Source of the DNA: Hybos culiciformis
Lineage: Eukaryota > Arthropoda > Insecta > Diptera > Hybotidae
NCBI GenBank assembly: GCA_964007475.1
Contig: OZ023273.1
Location: 132,178,732-132,242,731 of the forward strand
DNA length: 64,000 bases
Direction: 5' to 3'
The position numbers and the translations under genes are program-made. The notes below the pieces were generated by a model. It saw only the letters and a list, made by a program, of their open reading frames with translations, did no database searches and had not been told where the DNA came from. Positions within the stretch are counted from its first letter, which is position 1, and each line of letters starts with the position of its first letter. Positions 49,101 through 61,840 of the stretch are shown here, piece after piece.

Positions 49101-52100
49101 AAAAAGAGTTAATAATGTAAATACTTAAATTCTGTTAATTTCAAAGAAAATTCTATCTATAATAATCTGACAAATGAAAATATTTAATTTAAATTTTTCA
49201 TTTCATTAATTTCATTTTTTTTAAATTTATATTTTTTATCAACTTTTCTCTTTACAACTTAATTGAAATTCTTCATAATTGTATAATTAGTCTTCCGCCG
49301 TGATGCATGCTTCGCTCACTAGGTTATATCAAATTGATCATTACACTACTGTATTTGAACACTTAAACATGATACAATTAAATTAAAATTCAATTTTTTT
49401 TTTTAATTTAAAATTCAATTTAATGACGTAATCTTAACTAAATAACACTTTACACTCCATTTTTAAATTCTAAAAATTTTTAAATTTTAACAAACTTTTC
49501 ATTTTACCTTTTTAAATAATAATAAAATTTTGTAAAATTTCCAATCCTAACATTTATAAATGTATTTCAAACTTTAATTGAATTATTATTCGAATGTTCT
49601 TGTTCTAAAACTCAAATAATATACAGACGAAAGTTATTTCCGCTTGAAAAGAATTTAACTGACAAAACTTATTCGCCTTTTTACTTTAAATAGAATACAT
49701 TTAATTAATCTTATATATCGTTCTAATAAAGTATCCCTAGTTAATAGAAAAAAAGATTTTTTAAATTGTTTGAAATAATAAAACTTAACCCTCTCTCTAT
49801 TTTTATTACAATTAAAATTTTTAAATCTTTTTCTAATTTTATTCAAATTTCAATCTATGTTTAATTACTACATTCATTAACTTTTCAAATGATCTTTATT
49901 CACCCTTATGCAAAATTTTGAAAACCTTTGTCCAGCACATAATTAATATTCTCCAGCTTAAATTTCTCCAATAAACCTTTTTAAATGCGTTAACAAAATA
50001 TTTAAAAAATAAAAATATTTTCTCAAAAATTTATCATAATACATAAATATTTCTATGAATTTTCATTACTGTTATACATTTATTAAATTTCTTTCTTAGA
50101 ACTTCAATTCAGATATTGGTAAGTCTAAAATTTCTTCTTTTTTTTTTTTTAATCATTATACCTGAAAACTTAACAATAGCATTATCTAGAGATTAATAAA
50201 AGAATAAAATAATAATAAATACAATTTCATGCTGAGAAATCAATTTTATAATCACTTGACTTCTCAATAAGTATATTAAAATGATAACATCTTTTAATAT
50301 AAAAACTATTTCAAGGATTTTCCAGTTCTATATTAAATGAACATTTAATAAAAAAAAAAAAAATCTCATTTTCCAATCAATATTTTTGTCCAATTCTATT
50401 CATTAATTTGTTTTCTTTTTTTCTCTCTATCATCAATTTTCTAAATATTTAGATTTACCATTTCTTTCTGTTATATAAACAAATATCAATTTGAACAAAG
50501 TGAAATATATAATGTTATCTAATATAAGATATGTTGATATTCACATTTACATAAAATTTATATATATAACAGGTTTGATAACACTAACAAGAATATAGTT
50601 CAAAATTTAAATTCAAATAGTATAGCTCCCTTTAACAATTTTAATTTCTTTTAATATTATTTTAAAGTTTAGATAACAAAATAAAACGTTTATCAATAAT
50701 ATTTTATATTTTCTTATACTTATTTTATTACTTTAATAAATAATAAAATGCAAAGTATTTTAAAATTAAAATTTAAGAAATTTTTTATGATAATTTTCTT
50801 AAATTTTCATTTCTTTAATATGTGAAATAAAAAAAATTTCCCATTAAAATACACAAAATTGAATAGAATCTCAAAGGATTTCAAAACCATACAATTTATT
50901 TATGAAAACATTTATAAAATTATTTGAAAATTTTAAAATATTACATACCTAAATGTATATTTGTTATACAAATAAATAAAAAAAAAAGAGAAAAATGAAT
51001 AAAAATATGAAAATAAACATTTTTATAAAAAAAAAAAAATATTTAAAATAAAATACTTCTACATATTAAAATTATTTTTTGATTTGTAAAATAAATAAAA
51101 TATAAAAAATATAGAATAATAATCTAGATTTTTTTTCAATTGTTTTTATTTATAACATTTATTTTTTATTTTAATTTTCTTATTAATTGAATATATTTTT
51201 AGGATAAAAAATTTTAAACAAAAAATAATAATAATTTTGAATTGTGAATAAAATATTATTCTTTTAATTTATAATAAATATAATAAAAAAAAAATATATT
51301 ATATAATTAGCTTGTGTCTATATGAAAATTAATAAAAAAACATTATTATACAATGTATTAAAATTAAAAAAAAAAAAAAAACAGAAACACATAGTATAAA
51401 AATAAAACAATTTTTTTTATATAAATAAAATTATAAAAAAAAAAAAAATAACTATTCTGTATTATCGAAAAAAATAAAAAATTATATATATGGAGGAAAA
51501 TATATTAATTTTTATAAAAAATAAAAACAAAATAAAAACAAAATTAAATATAATGTCTTTTATTTACTTTTAATGTTATATAAAGATTATAGTATAGATT
51601 TAAAACATTAAAATATATAAATATCAGGTCAACGCAGATGATGTTTATTTATTCAAAATTTAGGTCACATCAAATATTATTTCAAACTTTATTAGTAGAA
51701 AAGGTATTTTATAAAATATTTATTTTACGAAAATAATTGTATTGAACTTTCGGTTCTGTAGATACGAAATATCTATATCTTTCTTGAAAAGAAAACTAGA
51801 GTATTTATTTATTTTTGTATCAACATCGATTTATGAGTTAAAAATTAGTTCATTTTCAAATAAAAAAGCTTATAGATATATTTTTATTACTATAGTAAAG
51901 AACACAAATGATCATAAGGTCAAGGTTTCGAAGATGTATTTTATAGGTTTTTTTTTATTATTGTAATATCATTCAAATTGCAAGTAGTAAATTTTATTTA
52001 TTCTTAGTAAAAATGAAAATTCGAGAATAAAAACATACAATTTGAAATATTAATAAGATAACCAGAGAGATAAAATAAATGTGAATTGTTTTTAGCTTGG

Positions 52101-52489
52101 ATGTAATTTTAATTTTTAAAATTTAATGTTAATGGAGCGTAGTCCAGTAAAAATGATAAAATCGAAATGATTACTATAAATAAAAATCTAATTCTAAACA
52201 CATATATCTAATCTAAGTAAAGATTAAAGTCCACCATCACAATGTGTGAATCGAACACTCAATAGGAATGTGAAATATTAGCAAAGCGTCAGAGTATTAA
52301 ACTGACATATTTAAATATTCACTCAATAAACTGAATATTGGTACAGATTAGAATGTAAAAATATTGAATGATTGGAATATTTTCGAATTTTTCTGTAATA
52401 TAATTTTTTAGATTTAATTATTTTATTACATTTTTCAGAGAAAACATACAGGCAAGTTGGTATGAGTCAAAAAATTTAAAATTGAATTT
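46200..52489. other. Non-coding, extremely AT-rich DNA
   Basis: This stretch is among the most AT-rich of the window (about 48-52 kb is nearly all A/T runs). A weak tRNA-like fragment at 52225-52310 is noted separately. I see no gene. Confidence 0.5.
52225..52310. repeat. Possible tRNA-related repeat fragment
   Basis: On the + strand TAGCAAAGCGTCAG followed by an AGTATTAAA loop and CTGAC looks like a D-arm/anticodon-arm fragment with a perfect 5-bp anticodon stem. On the minus strand GTGTTCGATTCACAC resembles a T arm with B box. The two halves are on opposite strands, so no single tRNA fits. It may be a decayed SINE or chance. Confidence 0.2.
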
Positions 52490-52714
52490 TGAAATCTATT
52501 TCTCCAAATCGATCAACGAATTAATAACGATAGTGATCAAATAAAACCCATAACCTACATTAACAAACAAAAATCGATTCAAGAATTCAATGCAATCAAT
52601 GTAAATAATAGAAACTTAGAATATAACCAGTATATAAGCGATTGGATAAGAATTGTCAATTCGAATTCTCGCGAGTGCATACGAACTCATAAAAAATTTT
52701 TTAGAAAACCATTT

Positions 52715-54646
52715 ATGACACCAGAGTTAATAAATTCATCAAGAGAAAAAGAGAGAAAATATAAACTAATGAAAAAGCATCCTACTAATTCATATCTGAA
52801 ATCACAGTTCAAAATTATTAGAAATCTCTTTGAAAATAAAAAGAAAATAGCAAAAAAACTATTTTTAGCTGAACAAATTAATCAAAATTTGAACAATCCA
52901 AAAAAACTCTGGCAAATAATAAATTTTTCTCTATATAATCGTTCACTTGACAATAAAAGTAATCTACCCGAAAAAATTCAATTTAATAATCGTGTGATTG
53001 ATGATGAATTTGAGATGATAAACTGTATAAATGATCATTTTGTGAATGTCGCGGGTTTCTATAATCAAATTGTTTCAAACAATATAGAAGGTGAAGACTT
53101 AGAGTTGAATCTACTTTTTGATGAAAGTCTTTTTTCATTCAAACATGTATGTGATTCTATAATACTAGAACAAACCAAATCTTTAAAAACAAATATAGCA
53201 TCAGGTTACGATAGAATGTCCCCAAAAGACTTGAAGTCCTTGTCAGAGAGTAAACTAGGCGAACTTACAAAATTATTTAATAAATCTTTAGATAACAGCA
53301 TTTTTCCAAACGAGTTAAAAATAGCAAAAGTCACCCCATTACACAAAGGAGGTTCAAAGCAAGACTTAAATAATTATAGAGGAATCTCAGTACTACCAGT
53401 AATATCAAAAATATTTGAAAGATTATTGTATAATCAAATATGGGAACATTGCACGAGTAATAATATTCTAAATAAAAATCAATTCGGTTTCATTCCATCT
53501 TCGAGCACAACTTCAGCTTGCATTGAAATGATAAATACGGTACAAACGTCGCTTTCTAAAGGCAAAATAACGGCGGTTGTAGCGATTGATTTACAAAAGG
53601 CATTCGATTCATTAGATCACGAAAAGGTACTCAGAAAATTTAAGAAAATTAGCTTTTCAAATGAATCCGTGCAGTTAATTTCTAGCTATCTCTCTAACAG
53701 GAAGCAGTTTGTTCAGATTGGTGAACATAAAAGCAACCTGCTAACTTTGCAAAGAGGTATTCCCCAAGGATCAATATTGGGACCTCTGGTTTTTGTTATT
53801 TACGTGAACGAAATATTTGATCTCCCTCTAAGAGGAATTTTAATACTTTATGCAGATGATGCCCTGCTAATTTTCAGTGAGAGCAATTTCAATGAATTGT
53901 TTCAATCAATGCAGACTGATTTAACCACTCTTCATAATTTTTTTAAAGAAAATAAACTCAAAATCAATTTCTCGAAAACCTCTTATTTGGTTTTTAAAAA
54001 GGAAGTTCCAGTAGGTCATCAGCTTATCGTTGGAAACCATATTATCTCGGAAGTAACTACCCTCAAATATCTCGGACTTTATATCGACAAAAATTTAAAA
54101 TGGGAAACTCATATTCAACATATAAAGAAAAAAATTATACCATATGTAGCAGCTCTATATAGGGAACGTAATACTCTACCAAAAAACACACTTCTAAATA
54201 TTTATTATGCACACATTCACTCACAGTTAATTTATCTTAATTCTATTTGGTCGTCCTGTCCTGCTTATAGAATCAGAGAGCTTAAAGTGCTACAGAATAA
54301 AGCTTTAAAAGCCGTAAACAATTTACCCATATTAACTCCCTCAAACTCTTTATACAGTGAAAAAATTCTCCCTTTAGAAATGTTAAGAATTTTCGAGGTA
54401 GCTTTGCTGTGTTATAAATTAGTAAACAAAATAATAAAATCTGGTATAATATTATCCGAAGTTTCGCAAACACACTCGCATCACACTAGAAATACTCAGA
54501 ACCTCTCAACCCTAAATTTTCATCATTCGACTTCACTCTTTTTCGCAATAACTCAGTACAATCAAATACCTTCAGAAATAAGATCAATTGAGAACATTAC
54601 GTCTTTCAAGTTTTCGCTGAAACGTTTTTTAATGAACAGTTCCTAA
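52715..54646 (+). CDS. LINE ORF2 fragment: reverse transcriptase
   Basis: The 643 residues from the first Met hold a complete non-LTR reverse transcriptase. The fingers motif is PLHKGG (208-213) with NNYRGISVLPVISKIFER (219-236). Motif A is AIDLQKAFDSLDH (290-302; catalytic Asp292) and motif B is RGIPQGSILGPL (347-358). Motif C is YADD (379-382), with both catalytic Asp present, followed by KYLGLYIDKNLKW (451-463). The C-terminal region contains the LQNKALKAV segment usual in jockey/CR1-like elements. No RNase H or CCHC knuckle is visible. The frame stays open upstream of this Met to 52493 with linker-like sequence (QEFNAINVN, YISDWIRIVNSN, FRKPFMTPEL), so the Met is internal and the real ORF2 was longer. 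It functions in target-primed reverse transcription; this copy lacks its endonuclease. Confidence 0.93.
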   Translation: MTPELINSSREKERKYKLMKKHPTNSYLKSQFKIIRNLFENKKKIAKKLFLAEQINQNLNNPKKLWQIINFSLYNRSLDNKSNLPEKIQFNNRVIDDEFEMINCINDHFVNVAGFYNQIVSNNIEGEDLELNLLFDESLFSFKHVCDSIILEQTKSLKTNIASGYDRMSPKDLKSLSESKLGELTKLFNKSLDNSIFPNELKIAKVTPLHKGGSKQDLNNYRGISVLPVISKIFERLLYNQIWEHCTSNNILNKNQFGFIPSSSTTSACIEMINTVQTSLSKGKITAVVAIDLQKAFDSLDHEKVLRKFKKISFSNESVQLISSYLSNRKQFVQIGEHKSNLLTLQRGIPQGSILGPLVFVIYVNEIFDLPLRGILILYADDALLIFSESNFNELFQSMQTDLTTLHNFFKENKLKINFSKTSYLVFKKEVPVGHQLIVGNHIISEVTTLKYLGLYIDKNLKWETHIQHIKKKIIPYVAALYRERNTLPKNTLLNIYYAHIHSQLIYLNSIWSSCPAYRIRELKVLQNKALKAVNNLPILTPSNSLYSEKILPLEMLRIFEVALLCYKLVNKIIKSGIILSEVSQTHSHHTRNTQNLSTLNFHHSTSLFFAITQYNQIPSEIRSIENITSFKFSLKRFLMNSS

Positions 54647-54861
54647 CACAAATGGCGATTAATTAATTAATTAAGTTTTATCCAGCTTTTTTATGATATA
54701 CATTCATATTACAATATATACAAAACTTACATAGTATTAATAAATTTAAATAATGTTAAATGAATTCATATATAATTTATATCCATAATATGTACAATAT
54801 TTTTAGATTTAGATCTACTCATTGTAATTATAAACACATGTATTATAGTAAGATTCGGCAC

Positions 54862-54875
54862 AAGTGCTTGCACTT
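54862..54875 (+). other. LINE 3' UTR hairpin
   Basis: AAGTGC and GCACTT form a 6-bp stem around a 2-nt loop near the LINE 3' terminus, a position where several LINEs carry a stem-loop recognised by their own reverse transcriptase. That role is inferred here. Confidence 0.45.
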
Positions 54876-54917
54876 TTTTGAATCTCATTCGAATAAATAA
54901 AAAAAAAAAAAAAAAAA

Positions 54918-56655
54918 TTATAAACTTCTGTATAAAATGGATTTAAATATAACCACATTTAGATTCTGCAGATTTCATATGATTATTAATACATAAATTC
55001 ACATTGTGAATAATGAATAAAATTATTATTTGTTAGAAAATTTTCTACTTCAACTTATGTGTCTACTGCTGTACATATAATATCAGATTTATAGAAATTT
55101 ACAGCAACTTGTAATCATGTTCTAATATTGCATAAAGGAAATTATGGAAAAGTTTTTGAAAGGATATTATTTTATTTCTTTTATATAAAATTTCTTGATT
55201 GGTTTTTGTTTTAAATTGCAAATAAATTGTATGTGGTTTAATTTTCAATAAACATCCGAAGTAAACTAATATAAATTTTAATATAATTGGAATAAAAAAA
55301 ATTTTTTAATGGCACTAATTTTATTATTTCATTTATATAGGTATAAGAAATATTTTACTTGAATTTTCATAATAATTTCCTTTTGGATTTTAATAATAAC
55401 TATTCTAAATATTAATAATCTTCGAAATTGAATTGAAACATACAAATAAATTGGTGATTAGAGATAGGTATTATTCCAGACCAAAATTAAGCTTATTTAT
55501 TTGAAATTTGTTTTAGTTTATGGAAATATTCGAGAGTTATTATGAATTCATTGCATTTTGATTGAATTTCATGAAAAAAGGATTTAAGAATAAAATTTTC
55601 ATAAGATTTTTCAATTCAATCGTATTATAAATTAACTCACATGTCTAAATAAAGTACAACACCAATATTTCAAAAAAAAAATATGGCTTATATAGCTTTC
55701 AGAGTTCTAAATCGAAATGACATGATAATATAGTTAAAAATAATAATTTAATCAAAAAAAATATCAATAATTTTTATTTTCCAACAAATCACTTTAACGA
55801 ACATTGATTTCAAAGAAAATATAATATTGAAAAACTATACTTCTCAAATATTCTATAAATGCAATTTCCATGTTATGTTTTTTGAGTTTTGTTTTTTTTT
55901 TTTAACTGCAATACACTAAAATATACTCAACAACATTTAAACATAAATAATAATATTTTTTATTGATCCTCTTTATAGCTATGTATTTTTAACAGAATTT
56001 ATTAAAGTAAATAAATATATGAACAAAAAAAAAAAAATTGTAATGTTAAGATTAAAATGTTTGAAGAAAACCCTTTTTATTATTTCTTGAAGAAGCCAAG
56101 ACTAGTACCTATCTAGCAAATAATTTAAAAAAAAAATTATATTGCAATCAAATTAAAAGAAAATAATAATAATAAATTTCAATTTTATTTTGTATTTATT
56201 TACAAAAAAAAAATGTCTTCAAGAATAGAGAAAACATTGAAAATCTCGAAAATTCAAACAATACTGTTGAAGGGGCGAAGATTCTCTTGGTTTATTATAT
56301 TTATTTTTTTTTTGTATTTTTCAAATTTTTATTTATTTTTTCTATTCTTACATTATGAGTAACACAATATAAAATAACAACTAAAGAATCCATATAGGTG
56401 TAAGTACAGGTAATCACAGAATATTTGGGTTAGTTATTTATATAGGAAACAAAGATTATATACTTAAAAATAATTTAACTAGTTTTTTCGTTTTCCAACT
56501 TTAATTATTTCGTTAACACGGAATTTTCAACTTATCTTAATTTTCAAACAGTATGTAATTTAAAAGTCCATATAATTATAAGAATATCGTGTTTCTTAGT
56601 GCACTATCTTAATAATAGCGGACTATAAGATTACTGCATTTCTATAATAACATCC

Positions 56656-56705
<50 letters not shown>

Positions 56706-59700
56706 GACACTACCGTGTTATTTAAAATTGTCTGTATACAAGTTAACTTTCAACAAAAGTGTTTCTTTTCCTTTATTTATTTGAAAAAGAATAAAAAAAA
56801 AACAGAATACCTTATACAAGGTAAGAAGAAGTATTGAAAAATCAATTTGAAAGAAAAATGTTGGAAAATATATATATGTACGTGTGTAAAGGATTTCTGT
56901 TTTTTTTTTTTTTTTTTTTGGAAACAAATTTAATAACAAAATATTTGTTCAAAAATTCAAAACTGTAATTTTGGGAATAGAAGAAGAAAACGTGTTATGA
57001 AGCATAAAAAAAATAAAAAAAAAATAAAAAAAATTGGAATAAAGTAAAAACATTTCAAATATTCTTTTAAATAAAATATTATTATATTTTTTTTTATTTT
57101 CTAAAGATAGGTAGAATGACTTTTTATTATAAAAAGAATTTACGAAAAGAATTTTGTACTTTTTTTTTTCTATACTTATGATGTTATGAAAAAAAAAAGT
57201 AATAATGTGAATTGAATTGTTTGAATTTTCTGTATATTTTCAATAATTTCATTCTTTTAAAGAATTGTAACATAAAAAATAGAATAGAACAAAAAAAAAA
57301 ACATATAAACATAATAACAACTTAAGCCGTAAAAAAAAAAATTTTTTATATATTTTTATTCATTGATTCTTGTTGAAACCACATATATGAAAATTACGTG
57401 ATTTTTCCTATTTTCAAATTGAAATGGGAAAAAAAAATAGAAATTTTTTTTTTTTTTTTGATAAAAGGTAAAAGTGAAATATAAATTTTATTCAATCAGA
57501 AGAAGAACGACTTAATTTTGTCAAAAAAGTTCAAGGTTTTTATTATTATTTTTGTGTGTGGCACAAAAATTGTTAACATATGTATAATATGTCAAAAAAA
57601 AAATAAAAAAATAAAAAAAAGGGGAGCAAAAAGAAAAGTTACAAAAAAAAAGAAAAGAAGAAAAGTCATTTGTTTTTGTTCTTAACAATTACTTTTTGTT
57701 ATTAACATTTTCATTTCTCGCGTTTAAATACATATATTTTATACAGGTTCATAATATACAACCGATTCTCGTTTAATATACTTCATAGGATCCGTTTTTT
57801 ATTTTTTTTATTTTTCATAAAACTTCGTATAACACAGTTAAAAGATGTTCCTTGTCATAGAAGATATATATAATTAATTTTTTAACTATTTTTTTAATAT
57901 ATGTTCTTAATGGGAAATCTTTCCCAAAAACTAAAATCGAACTTACGACAGCATTAATGTTGCAAAATCATAATATCATTACCAAGTTACCAAAGTTAAA
58001 AGTATCATGTGTGAAATTTAATCGCAATATTTTATATTACATGTGTTCAATGTAATTATAATTACGATCGGTGTTTAATTTTTAAAATAGAATCTAAGTT
58101 AATCAAACAATTAATATTATATAATTCAAATTTTATTGTAGAAAAAGAAAACATCTTTATTACGTAGGTGTGTGAATTTCACATTTTTATAAAGGCTTAA
58201 ATCTAATATTTTTCTATATTTTCCAACTCTGAACACCCAATTTTTGTTAGAAATAAAAATTTCTATATAATTTTTTCATAAATCTTATTACAAATTTTCT
58301 AGAAATTTATTTTTTTTTTTTTAAACTGAATCGGTTGTACATGAATATATATAGTATATGAATGTATATATTTGTATTATATACAACATAATTACGTATA
58401 TACATATGTGAAATTAATATATTAAATATACATATAAAATAATGTTACATTCAAATTATTATTTTCTTTTTCCTTAAAGGAAACTTTCTTAAATAATTAT
58501 TTACATTAAAATGTCATTACTTAGAATATTACATATTTGTCAAGTATATATTTGGGGGAGAAAATGTTATAAAAAAAAAGTATGTACAAAAAAATTTGTC
58601 AAGATTGAGTATTTTGTTTTTCAATGTTTTTCTTTATTTTGTTCTATTCAATGTTTGATTATATTGTTATATATATACATAATTAAGTACTTAAATTCTC
58701 AAGTTTTTAATTCTTCAACCTAGGCAAATCATAATCACGTATTTTGTTTTTTTCCAAGAAATTTGTGTTTAAAAAATATTCCAAAAAACTGTATAAACAG
58801 AGGTGGCTCCAAAATGAGGCTATATATTATATTCAATTCTAGTTCTATGTATACATAAATTGAAAAATATTGTCAAAAAAAGCATTATATTTTGAAATAT
58901 GTATATTTATTTTTATTTTGTACAACTATTAAGCTACCATTTTTGTTTAGTATGTCTATCTCTCATTACTTAAGTTGAAAAGCAATTAGGGGCTACATAG
59001 TTTAAATTAAACAAGCTACAGAAATTTTATGGAAACTATTTAACAAATGTTTTTGTTGTATTACTCTGTTTTTGGTTGCCTAAAATACTATTCTTTAACA
59101 TTATTTTCAAATATTATCGAATTATCCACAACCACAAAGGCTAACTATAGTACAACAACCTATACCTCGTTTAAAATTTTTTTTAATGCTTAAAATTTCA
59201 CTACAGAATAGTTCAATTACTTTTAATATTGAAGTTTTACTTTACTATATGGTGCCATTTCAACATAATGATTATCTGTAATGATTTAATTGATGTATAG
59301 TTTTTATTTTTAATGATTTTTTTTTCCCATTTGGAAATATTTATTTTTATTTTGTTTGAGTTTCCCTATTTTAAGAGGACAAAATTTTATTTAATGCTTA
59401 ATGTGAAAAAAAAAATAAAATGTACATGTAGAATGTTGATACATATATTATGTTTTTACCATTCTAGATATAATTTACTATACAAATGTATATATATACA
59501 ATCTACACGTTGTTGTATAGTTTTTTTTTTTCCATTTACTATGTGCAATCATGTTTTTCATTTGTTCACCTGGTGTACATACATATATACATGGTATTAA
59601 TCTTTAGGGAAAATTAAATATTGCAATAATAATATAACACTATTATGTATGTATAGATAAATTTTTATATCTTTTAGAGGACTCATGATAATAAGTAGTT

Positions 59701-61427
59701 AGTTTTGGATTAATAAAAATAAAATTAATGAAGCAAAAAAAAATAAATAAAAATTCATAAATGTCATGAAAAATTTTAATTTAAATTGGATGTATAGTGT
59801 TTTTTATTTTAATTTTGAGCTTTAATTTTTGGATTGGTTTGCAAAATCAAAAATGTATAATTATGAACTTCTTCAGGGCTTTCGTTTATTAGAACCATCA
59901 TTTTCCATGTCTGTTTTTTTAATTTTTCAGTTTTTTTTTGTAATTGTTAATTAATTAATTTTTGTACAACAGATTGATTATACTAATGGCGTATGTATAT
60001 TGTACAAGATCTTCTTATGATTTATTGTACATTGAATACTGCGCGTTAATGAATTTTTTTAAATAGATTTTAATCTAATTGGTGTATTATATATAGAAAA
60101 AAATGTTATAACTTTTTTATAGTAAAATTTTGAATTTAGATCGATTTTAATGTAAATTCAATTATACAAAAGATACCCTAACTAATCAATTTAATTACTC
60201 AAAGTAGTGAAATGATAAATTATTATGAGATTTATAATTTTGCCATTAAAATACCTTTGATATTTCAAGTAAATTTATATTTTAAGGTGTAGGTATTATA
60301 TACAGGTTTTTTTTTTTAAATTTTTACAAGAAAATGAAAAGGCATTTCACTTTTATCACATATTTTACAAGTAGAATGACAGAAAAAATAAATTTTTAAA
60401 ATCTCTGAAGCTTAGTGAAAAAAAAAATTATATGTAAGTATGAATTTATATCAAATGTCATGTTGGTGATTTTTATGAAAAAAAAAAAAAAATAAGAAAA
60501 TTTTTATCATTTTGTGCATTCAAGTATAATTGAAAAATTTATGAAGTTACAGTGGTATCATCAAGCGAAAAAAGCAAATATTTTTCCTTGATGATTCTTT
60601 TAATGTCACATTAATGTCATCACATCATAAGATATTTTGGATTTGGGGGGGAAAAAATTCGGTGCAGAGAAGTATGAAACGAAAAGATAAAATAAAAGTT
60701 TTGAATTAAGAAAAAAGGAAGAATAATACAATATTATTAAAAATATTTTATTCAGAATTTATTCGAAGTTTTTTATTGCTAGCCATATTCAAAGCATGCT
60801 AATTGAAATGATTACTTAAACCTTACAATTTTCTAAGTAGGTATATTAAAAGAAAAGTCTTAAAACATTTTTACATTTTTTTCTTTAAATTTCCATTCGA
60901 AACTAATAACCAACTTTGAATTCTACTTTAATAAACTTTAATAACATTGTGCTTTTGAAGCCGTAAATCCTTTGAGCTTTATTTTGCTTGTCAACCCATA
61001 CGGAATTGAGTACAAATTTTTTTCTGTTGATGATGGATGCTATATTTGTTTGAAGTTTTTTTTTTTTTACAAACTTTTCCTCTTTTTTCTTTTCTTTATT
61101 TCCTTTTCAGGACAAATCCTTACATCAAATTATCATTATTTTATAAACAATACATTTTTATGATGAAAGAGAATATTTGAGAAAAAAAAACATATTAATC
61201 AATTGACACATTTTACGATATGTTTTTGATTGGAAAAAGAAGACATAGAATAAGAGAAAAAAAAATAAATCGATAATATTATGGGTTTTTTTTTTTTGTT
61301 GTTATTTCGACCCAAATTTTGCATTTTGCAGTTTAAACTGAAATGAAATAAAATGTAGAAAACTTTTTATAATGCACCCGGCAATAATATTATTTCACTA
61401 CACAATCTCTTGTAAACAATTATGTTA
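54918..61427. other. Non-coding AT-rich DNA
   Basis: No gene was recognised. It contains a (TTA)n microsatellite at 56658-56703. Frames at 56718-56939 (minus), 58511-58723 and 59313-59600 (plus) are low-complexity and lack any motif I know. Confidence 0.5.
56658..56703. repeat. (TTA)n microsatellite
   Basis: About fifteen uninterrupted TTA units. Confidence 0.97.
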
Positions 61428-61840
61428 ATATCGTTCCCTGAGATCAGAACTATTCTAAGTCCATTTTTTTCAAAAACTGTTTTATTTACTTATTAGCTAG
61501 TCAGTAAGATTTCTGATGTGTGTGCAAAAACACGTGTTTGTTTAAATTGTTTTTCGTGTTCAAAACATCGGTAAGTAAAAAATAATCCTATGCCTAACAT
61601 ATTTTTTTTTACCGCCAAAACCATTGTATGTCCACTTATTTGAAATTTCATTAGTTCTGAAAGCAGGGTATTTCATCCATTGCCCCTTTCAAAATGATTG
61701 AAAAAGGATGTAATTGTAGAATAAACTTTTTGGCATACATCACTTTCTTAAACAAATAAACAGTTTTTAATCTTAAAATGGCTCTCCTGTAAAATTTTAA
61801 ATTTTGGACTTAGAATGGTTCTGATCTCAGCGGACGATAT
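61428..61840. mobile_element. MITE-like inverted-repeat element (413 bp)
   Basis: Arms of about 35 bp face each other: ATATCGTTCCCTGAGATCAG then AACTATTCTAAGTCCA at 61428-61463, and the complement TGGACTTAGAATGGTT then CTGATCTCAGCGGACGATAT at 61805-61840. They match at all but three positions. The unique middle has no coding frame of note. I could not settle a target-site duplication, so the superfamily is unknown; it could also be a decayed larger transposon. Confidence 0.7.

Larger units (their letters stand above)
52493..54917 (+). mobile_element. 5'-truncated non-LTR retrotransposon (jockey/CR1/L2-type LINE)
   Basis: The element has an intact 3' half of ORF2 (reverse transcriptase), a 3' UTR of about 250 bp and a poly-A tail (54899-54917) preceded by AATAAATAA. 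A small hairpin, AAGTGCTTGCACTT (54862-54875), lies 24 bp before the A-rich end; hairpins near the 3' end are recognised by the reverse transcriptase in several LINE clades. The coding frame is open from 52493, but nothing resembling the apurinic endonuclease or ORF1 is upstream, so the copy is 5'-truncated as usual for target-primed insertion. I could not identify a convincing target-site duplication, so the left boundary (about 52440-52493) is approximate. The undamaged frame suggests recent insertion. Confidence 0.88.

Noticed and set aside
56658..56703. CRISPR-like or regulatory array
   Set aside because: It is a plain trinucleotide microsatellite; no spacers or repeats of CRISPR type occur anywhere in this eukaryotic window.
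59313..59600. 95-codon + strand open frame
   Set aside because: It is rich in Phe, Ile, Tyr and Cys from T-rich DNA, with no motif and no supporting splice sites.
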